Positions 30,323 to 37,662 of a DNA stretch of 64,000 nucleotides are shown here, one piece after another. This stretch comes from CAYOBW01 sp964402115. Lineage in GTDB: Bacteria; Verrucomicrobiota; Kiritimatiellia; UBA8416; CAYOBW01. Each line of letters opens with the position of its first letter. Positions within the stretch are counted from its first letter, which is position 1. Position numbers and translations under genes: made by a program. A model generated the notes under the pieces. It had not been told where the DNA came from, ran no database searches, and was given only the letters and a program-made list of their open reading frames with translations. The stretch covers positions 1 through 64,000 of the forward strand of contig CAYOBW010000004.1 of assembly GCA_964402115.1 (NCBI GenBank), written 5' to 3'.

Positions 30323-31513
30323 TTACAGGCGCGACAACAGCCAGCGGTACTCCTCAACCGTACTGGCAACCACACCGCGGGCGCGCAGGTCCGGCGGCAG
30401 CACGTCGAACGTGTAGGTCTCGATCTCCCAGTGCGGAATGGCCGCCGCACGCGCGGCGGCCCAGACGCCCGGGGTCAACTCGCGCGCGGTCGAGGTCAGC
30501 ACGCCGTCGCCCTCGAAGTAGAGTGGCACGTGATAGTGGATCCTCCATTCGTCGCAAGACGTTTGTGAATCGTGCGTTACGGCCTGGTCGAGATCCGGGT
30601 AAGACACCACGTGCCCGTCCGCCCGGCGCACGCGGGTCTGGTGCAGGTAGACGGCGTCGGCGAACCGTGCGAGGGCGCGGGGAGCGTCGGTGCCGGGCGG
30701 GCAGACCAGCGCGGCGCTGACCTGGAGTTTGGCGATCCGGATGCCCGCTGTCGCGCAGAGGCGAATCGCCCCGGCCAGGTCCTCGAATCCGACGGCAACG
30801 TGGCAGGCGTCCAGGCAGAGGCCCAGATGACGGCGCACGACGCCGTCAGCTTCCGACGCCGTCAGCCCGGCGCTGGCGACGAGGTGCGCGCAGGCGCGCG
30901 GCCAAAGCCTGTCCGTGAAGTAGGAGACGGCCGGGGAAATGGCGTCGAGCACGCAATCGGGTTCGGGTTCGAGCGCCAGGCAGATGTCCCGCCCCGTTTC
31001 CTCGCGGACATAGTGGAGGTGCAGGGCGGCTTCCGCCAACCGGCTGCAAGCCTCGGTGTGGTCGGCTTCTGATTGCAGCCAGGCGGCGTAGCTGATTGGC
31101 ACAGTGCTGATGCTGCCGACGACGGCGTCAGGCAGCAGGCGGGCCAGCTGGTCAGCGAGCAGGCAGGTGTAGGTCAGCCTTTCGGGCGTGCGCCAGTCGG
31201 GGGCGTAGACCCGCTCCTTGACGCGCCCGCCGTGGAAGCTGCCGAAGGGGAAGCCGTTCACGGTGAAGGCGTAGAGGTTGCGGGCGCGCAGCCAGTCGGC
31301 GAACGCGGCGAGGCGGTCTTCGCGGCCCAGCTCGGCAGCGGCCCGTGCGCTGAGTCGCAGCCCGAGACCGAAGGGCGCTTCGCCGGGTGAAACGGCCTGC
31401 CGCACCGCCACGGCGTGGTCGGCAATGGCACGGTGGGTCTCTTCCCAGGTCTCGGCGGGGTGCACGTTCAGGCAGTAGGTCAAGTGAGTGGAATGGGCGC
31501 CGGGCAGCTTCAT
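30323..31513 (-). CDS. eboE: metabolite traffic protein EboE (TIM-barrel, xylose isomerase-like)
   Basis: 396 residues, TIM-barrel protein of the ebo/EDB cluster. The N-terminus LTYCLNVHPAETWEETHRAI is characteristic of EboE, with VNGFPFGSFHGGRVKERVYAPDW, ICLALEPEPDCVL and LGLCLDACHVAVGFED giving likely metal-binding Glu, Asp and His of a xylose-isomerase-like barrel; YHVPLYFEGDGVLTST lies near the end. ATG 31513 is used; the frame opens further upstream but that overlaps eboD by more. Last gene of the five-gene set, overlapping eboD by 4 nt. The cluster is known from cyanobacterial scytonemin export and algal plastids or endosymbionts, but its product remains unknown. Confidence 0.9.
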   Translation of the reverse strand: MKLPGAHSTHLTYCLNVHPAETWEETHRAIADHAVAVRQAVSPGEAPFGLGLRLSARAAAELGREDRLAAFADWLRARNLYAFTVNGFPFGSFHGGRVKERVYAPDWRTPERLTYTCLLADQLARLLPDAVVGSISTVPISYAAWLQSEADHTEACSRLAEAALHLHYVREETGRDICLALEPEPDCVLDAISPAVSYFTDRLWPRACAHLVASAGLTASEADGVVRRHLGLCLDACHVAVGFEDLAGAIRLCATAGIRIAKLQVSAALVCPPGTDAPRALARFADAVYLHQTRVRRADGHVVSYPDLDQAVTHDSQTSCDEWRIHYHVPLYFEGDGVLTSTARELTPGVWAAARAAAIPHWEIETYTFDVLPPDLRARGVVASTVEEYRWLLSRL

Positions 31514-32721
31514 GCCGGGCGAACCTCGCGCGGCGCCAATCCGGTGCGCGCCCGCTGGCCGAGCCACGCGATGCAGGTCCGCAAGGCGTCGTGGTCGAAT
31601 TGATGAACCTCCAGGCGCTGTCCGATGGGCGCAGGCAGGGTGACCGTCAACTGGCCGCCGAGGTGCTCTCGAAACTCCTCCAGACCCCGCAGGATATCGA
31701 GATCCCCCTCGACCGAGCGCCGCTCCAGCAGCGAGGACCAGATGGGCAGGCCCGTTTCCTCCAAGGCATCCAGCACGACGTCGCGTTCGTACGCGGGCAG
31801 ACAGCCGATGTGCGCCGCATAGCAGCAGTCGAGGGCCATCCCGATGGAGACGGCCTGGCCATGGCCCAGCTCGTACCCCGAGCGCACTTCCAGGCGGTGG
31901 GCGCTCCAGTGGCCAAAGTCCAGCGGCCGCGCCGTGCCGAACTCGAACGGGTCGCCGCCGCCGGCGATGTGCTCGAGGTGCAGGACGGCCGCGCGCCGCA
32001 CGGCTGCCTCCATCGGGGCCGGATCGCCTGCGCGCAGGCGCGGGGCGTGCGCGCGGAGGTACTCGAAGAACGCGCGGTCACGGATCAGCGCGACCTTGTA
32101 GGCCTCGGCGAGCCCACCGATGTAGTACTTCGGGGCCAGCGTCTTCAGGAACTCGAAGTCATTCACCACCGCGAAAGGCGGCGCAAAAGTGCCCGCGAAG
32201 TTCTTGACGCCATAAGCGTCAATACCGTTCTTGACGCCGACCCCGCTGTCCGCCTGCGCGAGCACGGTGGTGGGGACGCGCACGAGGCGCACGCCCCGGT
32301 GCACGAGAGCGGCGGCCAGGCCGATGATGTCGAGCGCGCTGCCGCCGCCGACGGCGACCACGGTGCTCTGGCGGCAGAGGTGGTGGTCGGCGATGCTCTC
32401 CATGACGCGTTCGGCCGCCTCGCGCGAATTCTTGGCGCTCTCGCCGCCCGGCACGAGCTCCGGTGGTCCCTCGTGCTGGAGGCGGTCGGCATGGCGGGCA
32501 GCGTAGCGGGCGATGCTGTCGAAAAGCCCCGGCGTCGCTGCGGCACAGCCGGCGTCGACGAACACCTGGAAACGGTGGCGGCGGTCAGGCTCGCGTCGCG
32601 AGATCGCCTCGACCAGCGCGGGGTTCTCGGGCGCGAACACGTGCCGCGTGAACTGCACGGGGTACTCGTACGCCACGGCGAAGCGCTGCGTGTAAACCGG
32701 CGTTGGCGTGTCACCGTTCAT
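31510..32721 (-). CDS. eboD: 3-dehydroquinate synthase-like sugar phosphate cyclase EboD
   Basis: 403-residue member of the dehydroquinate/sugar phosphate cyclase superfamily. NAD site VAVGGGSALDIIGLAAA, the substrate loop VPTTVLAQADSGVGVKNG, and zinc ligands in GLAEAYKVALIRD (Glu), GHWSAHRLE (His) and LGHGQAVSIGM (His). Start NGDTPTPVYTQRFAVAYEYPV is EboD-like. ATG at 32721 is chosen; a GTG at 32727 is also possible. It overlaps the phosphatase-like gene by 11 nt and eboE by 4 nt. Differs from true AroB by cluster context; the cyclised product is unknown. Confidence 0.9.
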   Translation of the reverse strand: MNGDTPTPVYTQRFAVAYEYPVQFTRHVFAPENPALVEAISRREPDRRHRFQVFVDAGCAAATPGLFDSIARYAARHADRLQHEGPPELVPGGESAKNSREAAERVMESIADHHLCRQSTVVAVGGGSALDIIGLAAALVHRGVRLVRVPTTVLAQADSGVGVKNGIDAYGVKNFAGTFAPPFAVVNDFEFLKTLAPKYYIGGLAEAYKVALIRDRAFFEYLRAHAPRLRAGDPAPMEAAVRRAAVLHLEHIAGGGDPFEFGTARPLDFGHWSAHRLEVRSGYELGHGQAVSIGMALDCCYAAHIGCLPAYERDVVLDALEETGLPIWSSLLERRSVEGDLDILRGLEEFREHLGGQLTVTLPAPIGQRLEVHQFDHDALRTCIAWLGQRARTGLAPREVRPA

Positions 32722-34027
32722 GGCCACCGTTCAACCATGTCCGGAGGCTGATTGCAAGCTCGATCAGGCTGGTTGGAGCAGGGCTGCCGAGGTCGAACGA
32801 GGCCGCGACCGCTACCTCGCGACCGGGGCCGACCCGGCCATGCGAGCCGCGGATGCGGCTGTCGTCCTGGGAGACGCTGCCAGGCGGCCAGCCGAAGAAG
32901 AGCTCGCAAGGGTCGTAGCCGGGTTTCTGATGGATGTCCACATGGCCGGCGTAATCCGGCGCGCGTGCGTCCGCGGGCCAGTACCGGTAAGAGAACCAGT
33001 GGCCTTCGGCCGCTTCGAGCACTAGCTCGCCGCTGTGGGCATGGGCCAGGCCCGCGGCGGACTGGGCGTCGCGCGCGAGCACCCGACCGACCCCGGGGAG
33101 TCCGGCAAGCGCGCCGGCGGCGGCAGCCGCAGCCGCTGGATCGCGGAGGTAGACGTGGGCCAGTTCGTGGTCGCACAGCGCGAAAGCGCGGCTGGCATGG
33201 AGGTCGGCGTAACAGCGTCCGTCGACGAGGCGCGTGACGAGAAGTCCGGCGGCGGCCAGGGCGCGATTGGGGTAGACCGCGCCGCCGGGGCAGGGCGCGA
33301 TGGCGTAGTCGCCGAACACGAGCAGTTCGTAATGGAGCCGGGCCGCGGCCGCAGCCAGCTGCTGGATCTGGCCGCAGACGGCGAGGAGGGCGCGGTCGGC
33401 CTGCGGGCTGGCGGGCCCGTGCCGCTGCAGGTCGTAGTCTAGGCCGGGCAGGTAGGTGAAGCAGCAGTCGGGCGCCGCGTCGGGCAGGTCCAGAAGGGCG
33501 GCCGTGGCGTCGGCAATCCACGCGGAAGACGCCACGGAAGCGAGGGGCCCCCAGTAGTGCCGCAGGCGGAACGGCCGGCCAACGGCGGCTGCGAGCCGGT
33601 CGTAGAGTCCGGCCGGCTGGCTGTAGCAGGCCTCGACCATGCCGCCGTGGTGCTTGTGAATCGGCGCGGGGGAGAGCACCACATCGGCCGCCTCGCCGAG
33701 GCTTTGCTGCCAGAAGAGGAGCCCGACCCGGCCGCCGCGCCCGCGATAGGCATCCCAGATGCGCGGGCCGTCCACGAGCGTCGCGGCCTGCTCCCAGAAG
33801 AACGGCTTGCGCAGGCGCCGCTCGAAGACCCCGTTGGCGACCATCCCGTGTGCCGCCGGCGACGCGGCGGTGCGCAGGGTGGCTTGCACCGTGCAGGTGA
33901 GCGCCGGCAGGACCGACGCGGCAGCGCGTACGGGCAGGTCGGCGAGCGTGGCGCGGCCGTGAGCGGCAAGGAGCCCGCGCCCGAGGGCGGCAACCTGTAC
34001 GACCAGTACTTTGCGTGGAGCGGTCAT
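32711..34027 (-). CDS. alkaline phosphatase superfamily (nucleotide pyrophosphatase-like) protein of the ebo cluster
   Basis: 438 residues, NPP/alkaline phosphatase-like core. ALTCTVQATLRTAASPAAHGM carries the Thr nucleophile region, YLPGLDYDLQRHGP supplies Asp and His ligands, and LLVFGDYAIAP the position normally written S-D-H-G. The first metal Asp appears replaced (VLVVQVAALGRG), so the metal centre may be incomplete or shifted. A C-terminal stretch VDIHQKPGYDPCELFFGWPPG is unlike usual NPPs. Often found as the sixth ebo gene. Start ATG 34027; the longer frame upstream is a shadow of eboC. Eight nt after eboC. Confidence 0.78.
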   Translation of the reverse strand: MTAPRKVLVVQVAALGRGLLAAHGRATLADLPVRAAASVLPALTCTVQATLRTAASPAAHGMVANGVFERRLRKPFFWEQAATLVDGPRIWDAYRGRGGRVGLLFWQQSLGEAADVVLSPAPIHKHHGGMVEACYSQPAGLYDRLAAAVGRPFRLRHYWGPLASVASSAWIADATAALLDLPDAAPDCCFTYLPGLDYDLQRHGPASPQADRALLAVCGQIQQLAAAAARLHYELLVFGDYAIAPCPGGAVYPNRALAAAGLLVTRLVDGRCYADLHASRAFALCDHELAHVYLRDPAAAAAAAGALAGLPGVGRVLARDAQSAAGLAHAHSGELVLEAAEGHWFSYRYWPADARAPDYAGHVDIHQKPGYDPCELFFGWPPGSVSQDDSRIRGSHGRVGPGREVAVAASFDLGSPAPTSLIELAISLRTWLNGGHER

Positions 34028-34035
34028 GAATTCCC

Positions 34036-34944
34036 TCAGGTGACGTAGAAGCGGCGGGCGAGACGGCCGTGCGCGAGGCCGCAGGCCAGCAGGGCCAGGG
34101 CCGCGTACGTGCCGCGGGAGCCCGTGTGCGCTGCCAATGCGGCCTGTAGCGGCAGCAGCCCCTGGATGAGTCCGCCCACGGCGCGTTGAACGACCTCCGG
34201 CGCGACCTTGCCGCTGAGCGGGAGGATCTGCCGGGCGGTCAGAACGAGGACGACGGCAGCGGCGAGCGTGAACGTGTGCCCCGGCGGCGCGGCCAGGCGG
34301 GCGAGGGTGCCCAGGGGCGGCAGCAGGGCGAGCACCAGGCACCAGCGCAGCGGGCCCCACTGGGTGACCTCCGTCTCCCGGCGGGCGAGCAGGGAGAGGC
34401 CGGCCACGTAGACGATGAGCAGGGAGAAGCCGCCGCTGACGGCGTCGGGCGTGGCTGGCGGGGTCCAGCCGGCGGCGGTGGCGCCAAGCAGGAGGCTGAG
34501 GCCGCGGCAGAGGCCGAGCGCGAGGGGGCCGGCGGCGCGGACGTGCTTGAGCCCATCGTTGTAGACGAGGATCAGGATGGCGAGGACATGCGCCGTCAGG
34601 GCCGTGTTCCGCCCCGCGCACCAGGCGGCGCCGATGCCCGCCAGCAGGAGCAGCACGGCGACGAAGCCCACCTCCGCGTTGCGCAGCGCCCCGCAGGGCA
34701 GCGGACGGGTGGGTCGGTCGCGTGCGTCCTCTACGCAGTCGGTAAGGTCGTTGAACGCGAGCCCGGCGGCATAGAGGCAGAGCGCAGCGGCGCCGGCGGC
34801 ACACGCGGCCGGCCAGGCGGCGGTCCAGGCGCCGCCCGCCAGCAGGAACCCCGCGAGCGGATCGCCGGGGACCGTGAGCAGGTTCGGCACGCGCAGCAGC
34901 TGCTGCCAGGCGCGCACACGGTCGGCGTAGAGATACGGGCTCAT
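34036..34944 (-). CDS. eboC: UbiA-like prenyltransferase EboC
   Basis: 302-residue integral membrane prenyltransferase with about nine helices. The first Asp-rich motif is NDLTDCVEDARDRPTRPLPCG (N-D-x-x-D-x-x-x-D), the second a weaker YNDGLKHVR where UbiA usually has D-x-x-x-D; YKRV-like Lys-His positions suggest a variant active site. It begins LLRVPNLLTVPGDPLAGFLL, a common EboC start. ATG 34944 overlaps the eboB stop (TGATG). It would attach a prenyl or polyprenyl chain to the ebo intermediate in the inner membrane. Confidence 0.9.
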   Translation of the reverse strand: MSPYLYADRVRAWQQLLRVPNLLTVPGDPLAGFLLAGGAWTAAWPAACAAGAAALCLYAAGLAFNDLTDCVEDARDRPTRPLPCGALRNAEVGFVAVLLLLAGIGAAWCAGRNTALTAHVLAILILVYNDGLKHVRAAGPLALGLCRGLSLLLGATAAGWTPPATPDAVSGGFSLLIVYVAGLSLLARRETEVTQWGPLRWCLVLALLPPLGTLARLAAPPGHTFTLAAAVVLVLTARQILPLSGKVAPEVVQRAVGGLIQGLLPLQAALAAHTGSRGTYAALALLACGLAHGRLARRFYVT

Positions 34945-35780
34945 CAGCGCTGGAAGGTTCGCGGATCCACCGGCGCAAGCGCGAGGTCCGGCAGCCACTT
35001 CGGCGAGCCGCGGTAGAAAGCCATGGGGTTGTCGAAGACGATGCGCGTGACGACCTCGGGGGCGTGGCCGTCGGCGGCGAGGTGCGCCGCCACCTTGACC
35101 AGGCTGAGCGGGTCTGAGACGCCCCAGTCGGCGCTGCCGTCGACGATCATGCGTTCGCTCCCGTACTGGCGGATGATGGCCGAGACGCGCGGCGGGTCGA
35201 GCTTGGAGATGGGGTAGACCGTCATGCCGCAGTAACAGCCAGTCTCGCGCGCGGCGGCCATGGTCTCTTCGGTATTGTGGTCAATGACGATGCGGTCGGG
35301 ATTGGCCTCCATGTCGCGGAGAATGCCCGCGATACGCGCAATGCCGGCGGGCTTGTTGAGATGGGGCAGGTGGATGATGACGGGGATGTCGAGTTCGATG
35401 GCGATCGCGAGCTGCCGCACGAAGGCATGCTCCTCGTTCGCCGTGATGTTGTTGAAACCGATTTCGCCCATCGCAACGCAGCGCGGGTGCGTCAGGTAGG
35501 GAGTGAGGCCGTCGATGACCTCGTCGGCCAGTTTGAGGTCCTCGGCCTCCTTCGGATTGAGCGCAATGGCCGCGAAGTGATCCACGCCGAAACGGCGGGC
35601 GCGCACGGTCTCGAAATCGAGGATAAGCTGGAAGTAATCGAAAAAGGTCCCCGCGTAGCGCCGGTTCGTGCCCATCCAGAACGAGGGCTCGACACAGGCC
35701 CGGATCCCGGCCTGGTACATCGCCTGGTAGTCGTCGGTCGTGCGCGAGTACATGTGGATATGCGGTTCGATGATGGTCAT
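34944..35780 (-). CDS. eboB: TatD-family metal hydrolase EboB
   Basis: 278-residue TatD-like TIM-barrel hydrolase. Metal ligands: EPHIHMYSR (H-x-H), GEIGFNN (Glu), IIHLPH (His), IDHNTEET (His) and VDGSADWG (Asp). EboB members share the CVEPSFWMGTNRRYAGTFFDYF region seen here. AAAGGAG precedes the ATG. First gene of the ebo operon but only 22 nt after the tadC stop, so it may be co-transcribed with the pilus genes. It could hydrolyse a cyclic or phosphoester intermediate; unproven. Confidence 0.9.
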   Translation of the reverse strand: MTIIEPHIHMYSRTTDDYQAMYQAGIRACVEPSFWMGTNRRYAGTFFDYFQLILDFETVRARRFGVDHFAAIALNPKEAEDLKLADEVIDGLTPYLTHPRCVAMGEIGFNNITANEEHAFVRQLAIAIELDIPVIIHLPHLNKPAGIARIAGILRDMEANPDRIVIDHNTEETMAAARETGCYCGMTVYPISKLDPPRVSAIIRQYGSERMIVDGSADWGVSDPLSLVKVAAHLAADGHAPEVVTRIVFDNPMAFYRGSPKWLPDLALAPVDPRTFQR

Positions 35781-35802
35781 GCGAACGACTCCTTTCCGCG
35801 GC

Positions 35803-36747
35803 TCAAATCCCCTGCTGAATGATCCGGTACACGATCGGGCCGAGCAGGACGAGAAAGACGGACGGGAAGATGAACAGCAGCAGCGGGAAGAGCATCTTGA
35901 CCGGCGCCTCGTTGGCCAGTTTCTCGGCCCGCTCGAAGCGGCGCAGGCGCATCTGGTCGGCCTGGATGCGCAGGATCGAGCCGATGCTCACACCCAGCTC
36001 GTCCGCCTGCACGAGCGCATTGACCACGGCACGCAGGTCCGCCAGCCCCACGCGGCGGCCCAGGTCGCGCAAGGCCTCGCGCCGGGTCTTGCCAACCTGG
36101 ATTTCGCGGATGACCTGGATGAGTTCCTCGCCGAGGGCGTCAACCTTGCGGCGCTCGACGTTGCGCTGGAGCGACGTCATGAAGTCCATGCCGGCCTCGA
36201 CCGCCAGCGTGAGCAGGTCCAGCATGAACGGCAGCGCCCGGCGGATCGCCGTGTGGCGGGTGTAAAGCGCGTGGCGGAGCCACAGCGAGGGGTAGAAGAA
36301 CATCCAGAGCGGGCCGAAGACGAGGAGCACGGGCCGCAGCTTGGGGAGGAATTCGCCGGGGGCCACGGCAAGCGCGGCGAGGACAAAAGCGCACCAGGGC
36401 AGCAGGAAGACGAGGGGCATGAGGAACTGGATGGCGATCAGCTCGGTACCGTTGATGACGCCCTTGAAGCCGGCAGCGATGAGGTTGCTGTCGATTCGCT
36501 CGCGGCGATTCTTGAAAAAGGGCCGCCGGATGAACGGAATCAGGTTGGGGGTCCAGGGCAGCAGCAGGCGGAACACGAGCGGGATCTGGCGCTCCTGCCG
36601 CCGGCCGTCCGCCAGGGTCACGTACGTGATCTGCTGCCCGACGAGCGCCGCGTACCAGGCAAAGCCGCCCGCGCTGGCCATGACGAGCAGGCACAGGCAC
36701 ATCCCCGCTATGCCGAACGGAAAACCGGTTGCAGCTTCGACTGGCAT
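35803..36747 (-). CDS. tadC: Tad pilus inner-membrane platform protein TadC (type II secretion F family)
   Basis: 314-residue T2SF-domain membrane protein. Predicted helices near 7-28, 105-135 and 285-310. The cytoplasmic core includes ALPFMLDLLTLAVEAGMDFMTSLQRN and LGEELIQVIREIQVGKTRREALRDLG, the standard T2SF repeats. The C-terminal FPLLLFIFPSVFLVLLGPIV is the TadC tail. Six nt after tadB. TadB and TadC form the platform through which the CpaF ATPase drives pilin assembly. Confidence 0.92.
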   Translation of the reverse strand: MPVEAATGFPFGIAGMCLCLLVMASAGGFAWYAALVGQQITYVTLADGRRQERQIPLVFRLLLPWTPNLIPFIRRPFFKNRRERIDSNLIAAGFKGVINGTELIAIQFLMPLVFLLPWCAFVLAALAVAPGEFLPKLRPVLLVFGPLWMFFYPSLWLRHALYTRHTAIRRALPFMLDLLTLAVEAGMDFMTSLQRNVERRKVDALGEELIQVIREIQVGKTRREALRDLGRRVGLADLRAVVNALVQADELGVSIGSILRIQADQMRLRRFERAEKLANEAPVKMLFPLLLFIFPSVFLVLLGPIVYRIIQQGI

Positions 36748-36753
36748 CCTGCC

Positions 36754-37662
36754 TCACACGTCAATGTTGATGATCTTGCGAATGATAAGACCGCCACAGC
36801 CCACGAGCACGACCACCGCGCCCATGATCATGGCGCCCAGCGTCGAATGGATGAAAGGCCGCATGAGGTCGGGCTCGATGATCATCAGGGCGATGCCGAT
36901 GATCAGCGGCATCGCGCCGACGATAAAGCCCTGCAGGCGCCCCTGGGCCGTGAGCGTGCGGATGCGACCCTCGATGCGCAGGCGCTCGCGGATCGTGGCG
37001 GAGATCTTCTCGAAGATCTCGGTGAGGTTGCCGCCGGTGCTCCGGGCGCTCTCGATCGCCAGCACGACGAGGCTGAGGTCCTCGCTGCCCACGCGTTCCT
37101 CGAGGTTGCGAAGGGCCTGGTTGAAGCTGACGCCGACGCGGGTCTGCTGCAGGAACACCGCGAACTCCTGCGCAATCGGGTTTTCGCCATCCTTCACGAC
37201 CGACTCGAAGGCTTGCAGAATGCTGAAGCCGGCCTTCAGCGCATTGCTCATGCCGACAAGCGTATCCACGAGCTGCAGGTTGAACTTGTGCAGGCGTCGG
37301 CCCTTGAGAAAGGCCAGCAGCCACTGGGGCGAGTGCAGCATGACGGTGCCGGCAATGACGCCGAGGATGAAGCCGACCAGCATGCCCCGCGGGGATTCCC
37401 AATCCGCCGTCAGCAGGAAGACGAGGCCGAAGGTGAGGGCTGCCGTCGCCCAGCTCAACTCGGCAATGCGCCGCGGCGGGATGAAGAGAAACACGTCCTC
37501 GAACTGCCGCGCCGTGGTCTCCGAGTAAGCGCCCGAGTAGGCCTCCGCGCCCGACATGATCGAGGTGACCACGACGTACGCCAGGCCTGCCGTGCTGACG
37601 GCGAACAGCAGGGCGATCAGGTACGGCAGCAGGGCAATCAGGATGGAGGCGATTCCGCTCAT
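36754..37662 (-). CDS. tadB: Tad pilus inner-membrane platform protein TadB
   Basis: 302-residue T2SF-domain membrane protein. Core motif NLQLVDTLVGMSNALKAGFS, SFNQALRNLEERVGSEDLSL, ESARSTGGNLTEIFEKIS and REDRLRIEGRI-like RERLRIEGRIRTLTAQGR are typical of TadB. Helices at about 5-35, 70-110 and 250-300. The ATG overlaps the cpaF stop by 4 nt. Confidence 0.92.
   Translation of the reverse strand: MSGIASILIALLPYLIALLFAVSTAGLAYVVVTSIMSGAEAYSGAYSETTARQFEDVFLFIPPRRIAELSWATAALTFGLVFLLTADWESPRGMLVGFILGVIAGTVMLHSPQWLLAFLKGRRLHKFNLQLVDTLVGMSNALKAGFSILQAFESVVKDGENPIAQEFAVFLQQTRVGVSFNQALRNLEERVGSEDLSLVVLAIESARSTGGNLTEIFEKISATIRERLRIEGRIRTLTAQGRLQGFIVGAMPLIIGIALMIIEPDLMRPFIHSTLGAMIMGAVVVLVGCGGLIIRKIINIDV

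Noticed and set aside
31510..32721. AroB, shikimate pathway dehydroquinate synthase
   Set aside because: Gene lies inside the ebo cluster and its N-terminus and substrate loop are EboD-like.
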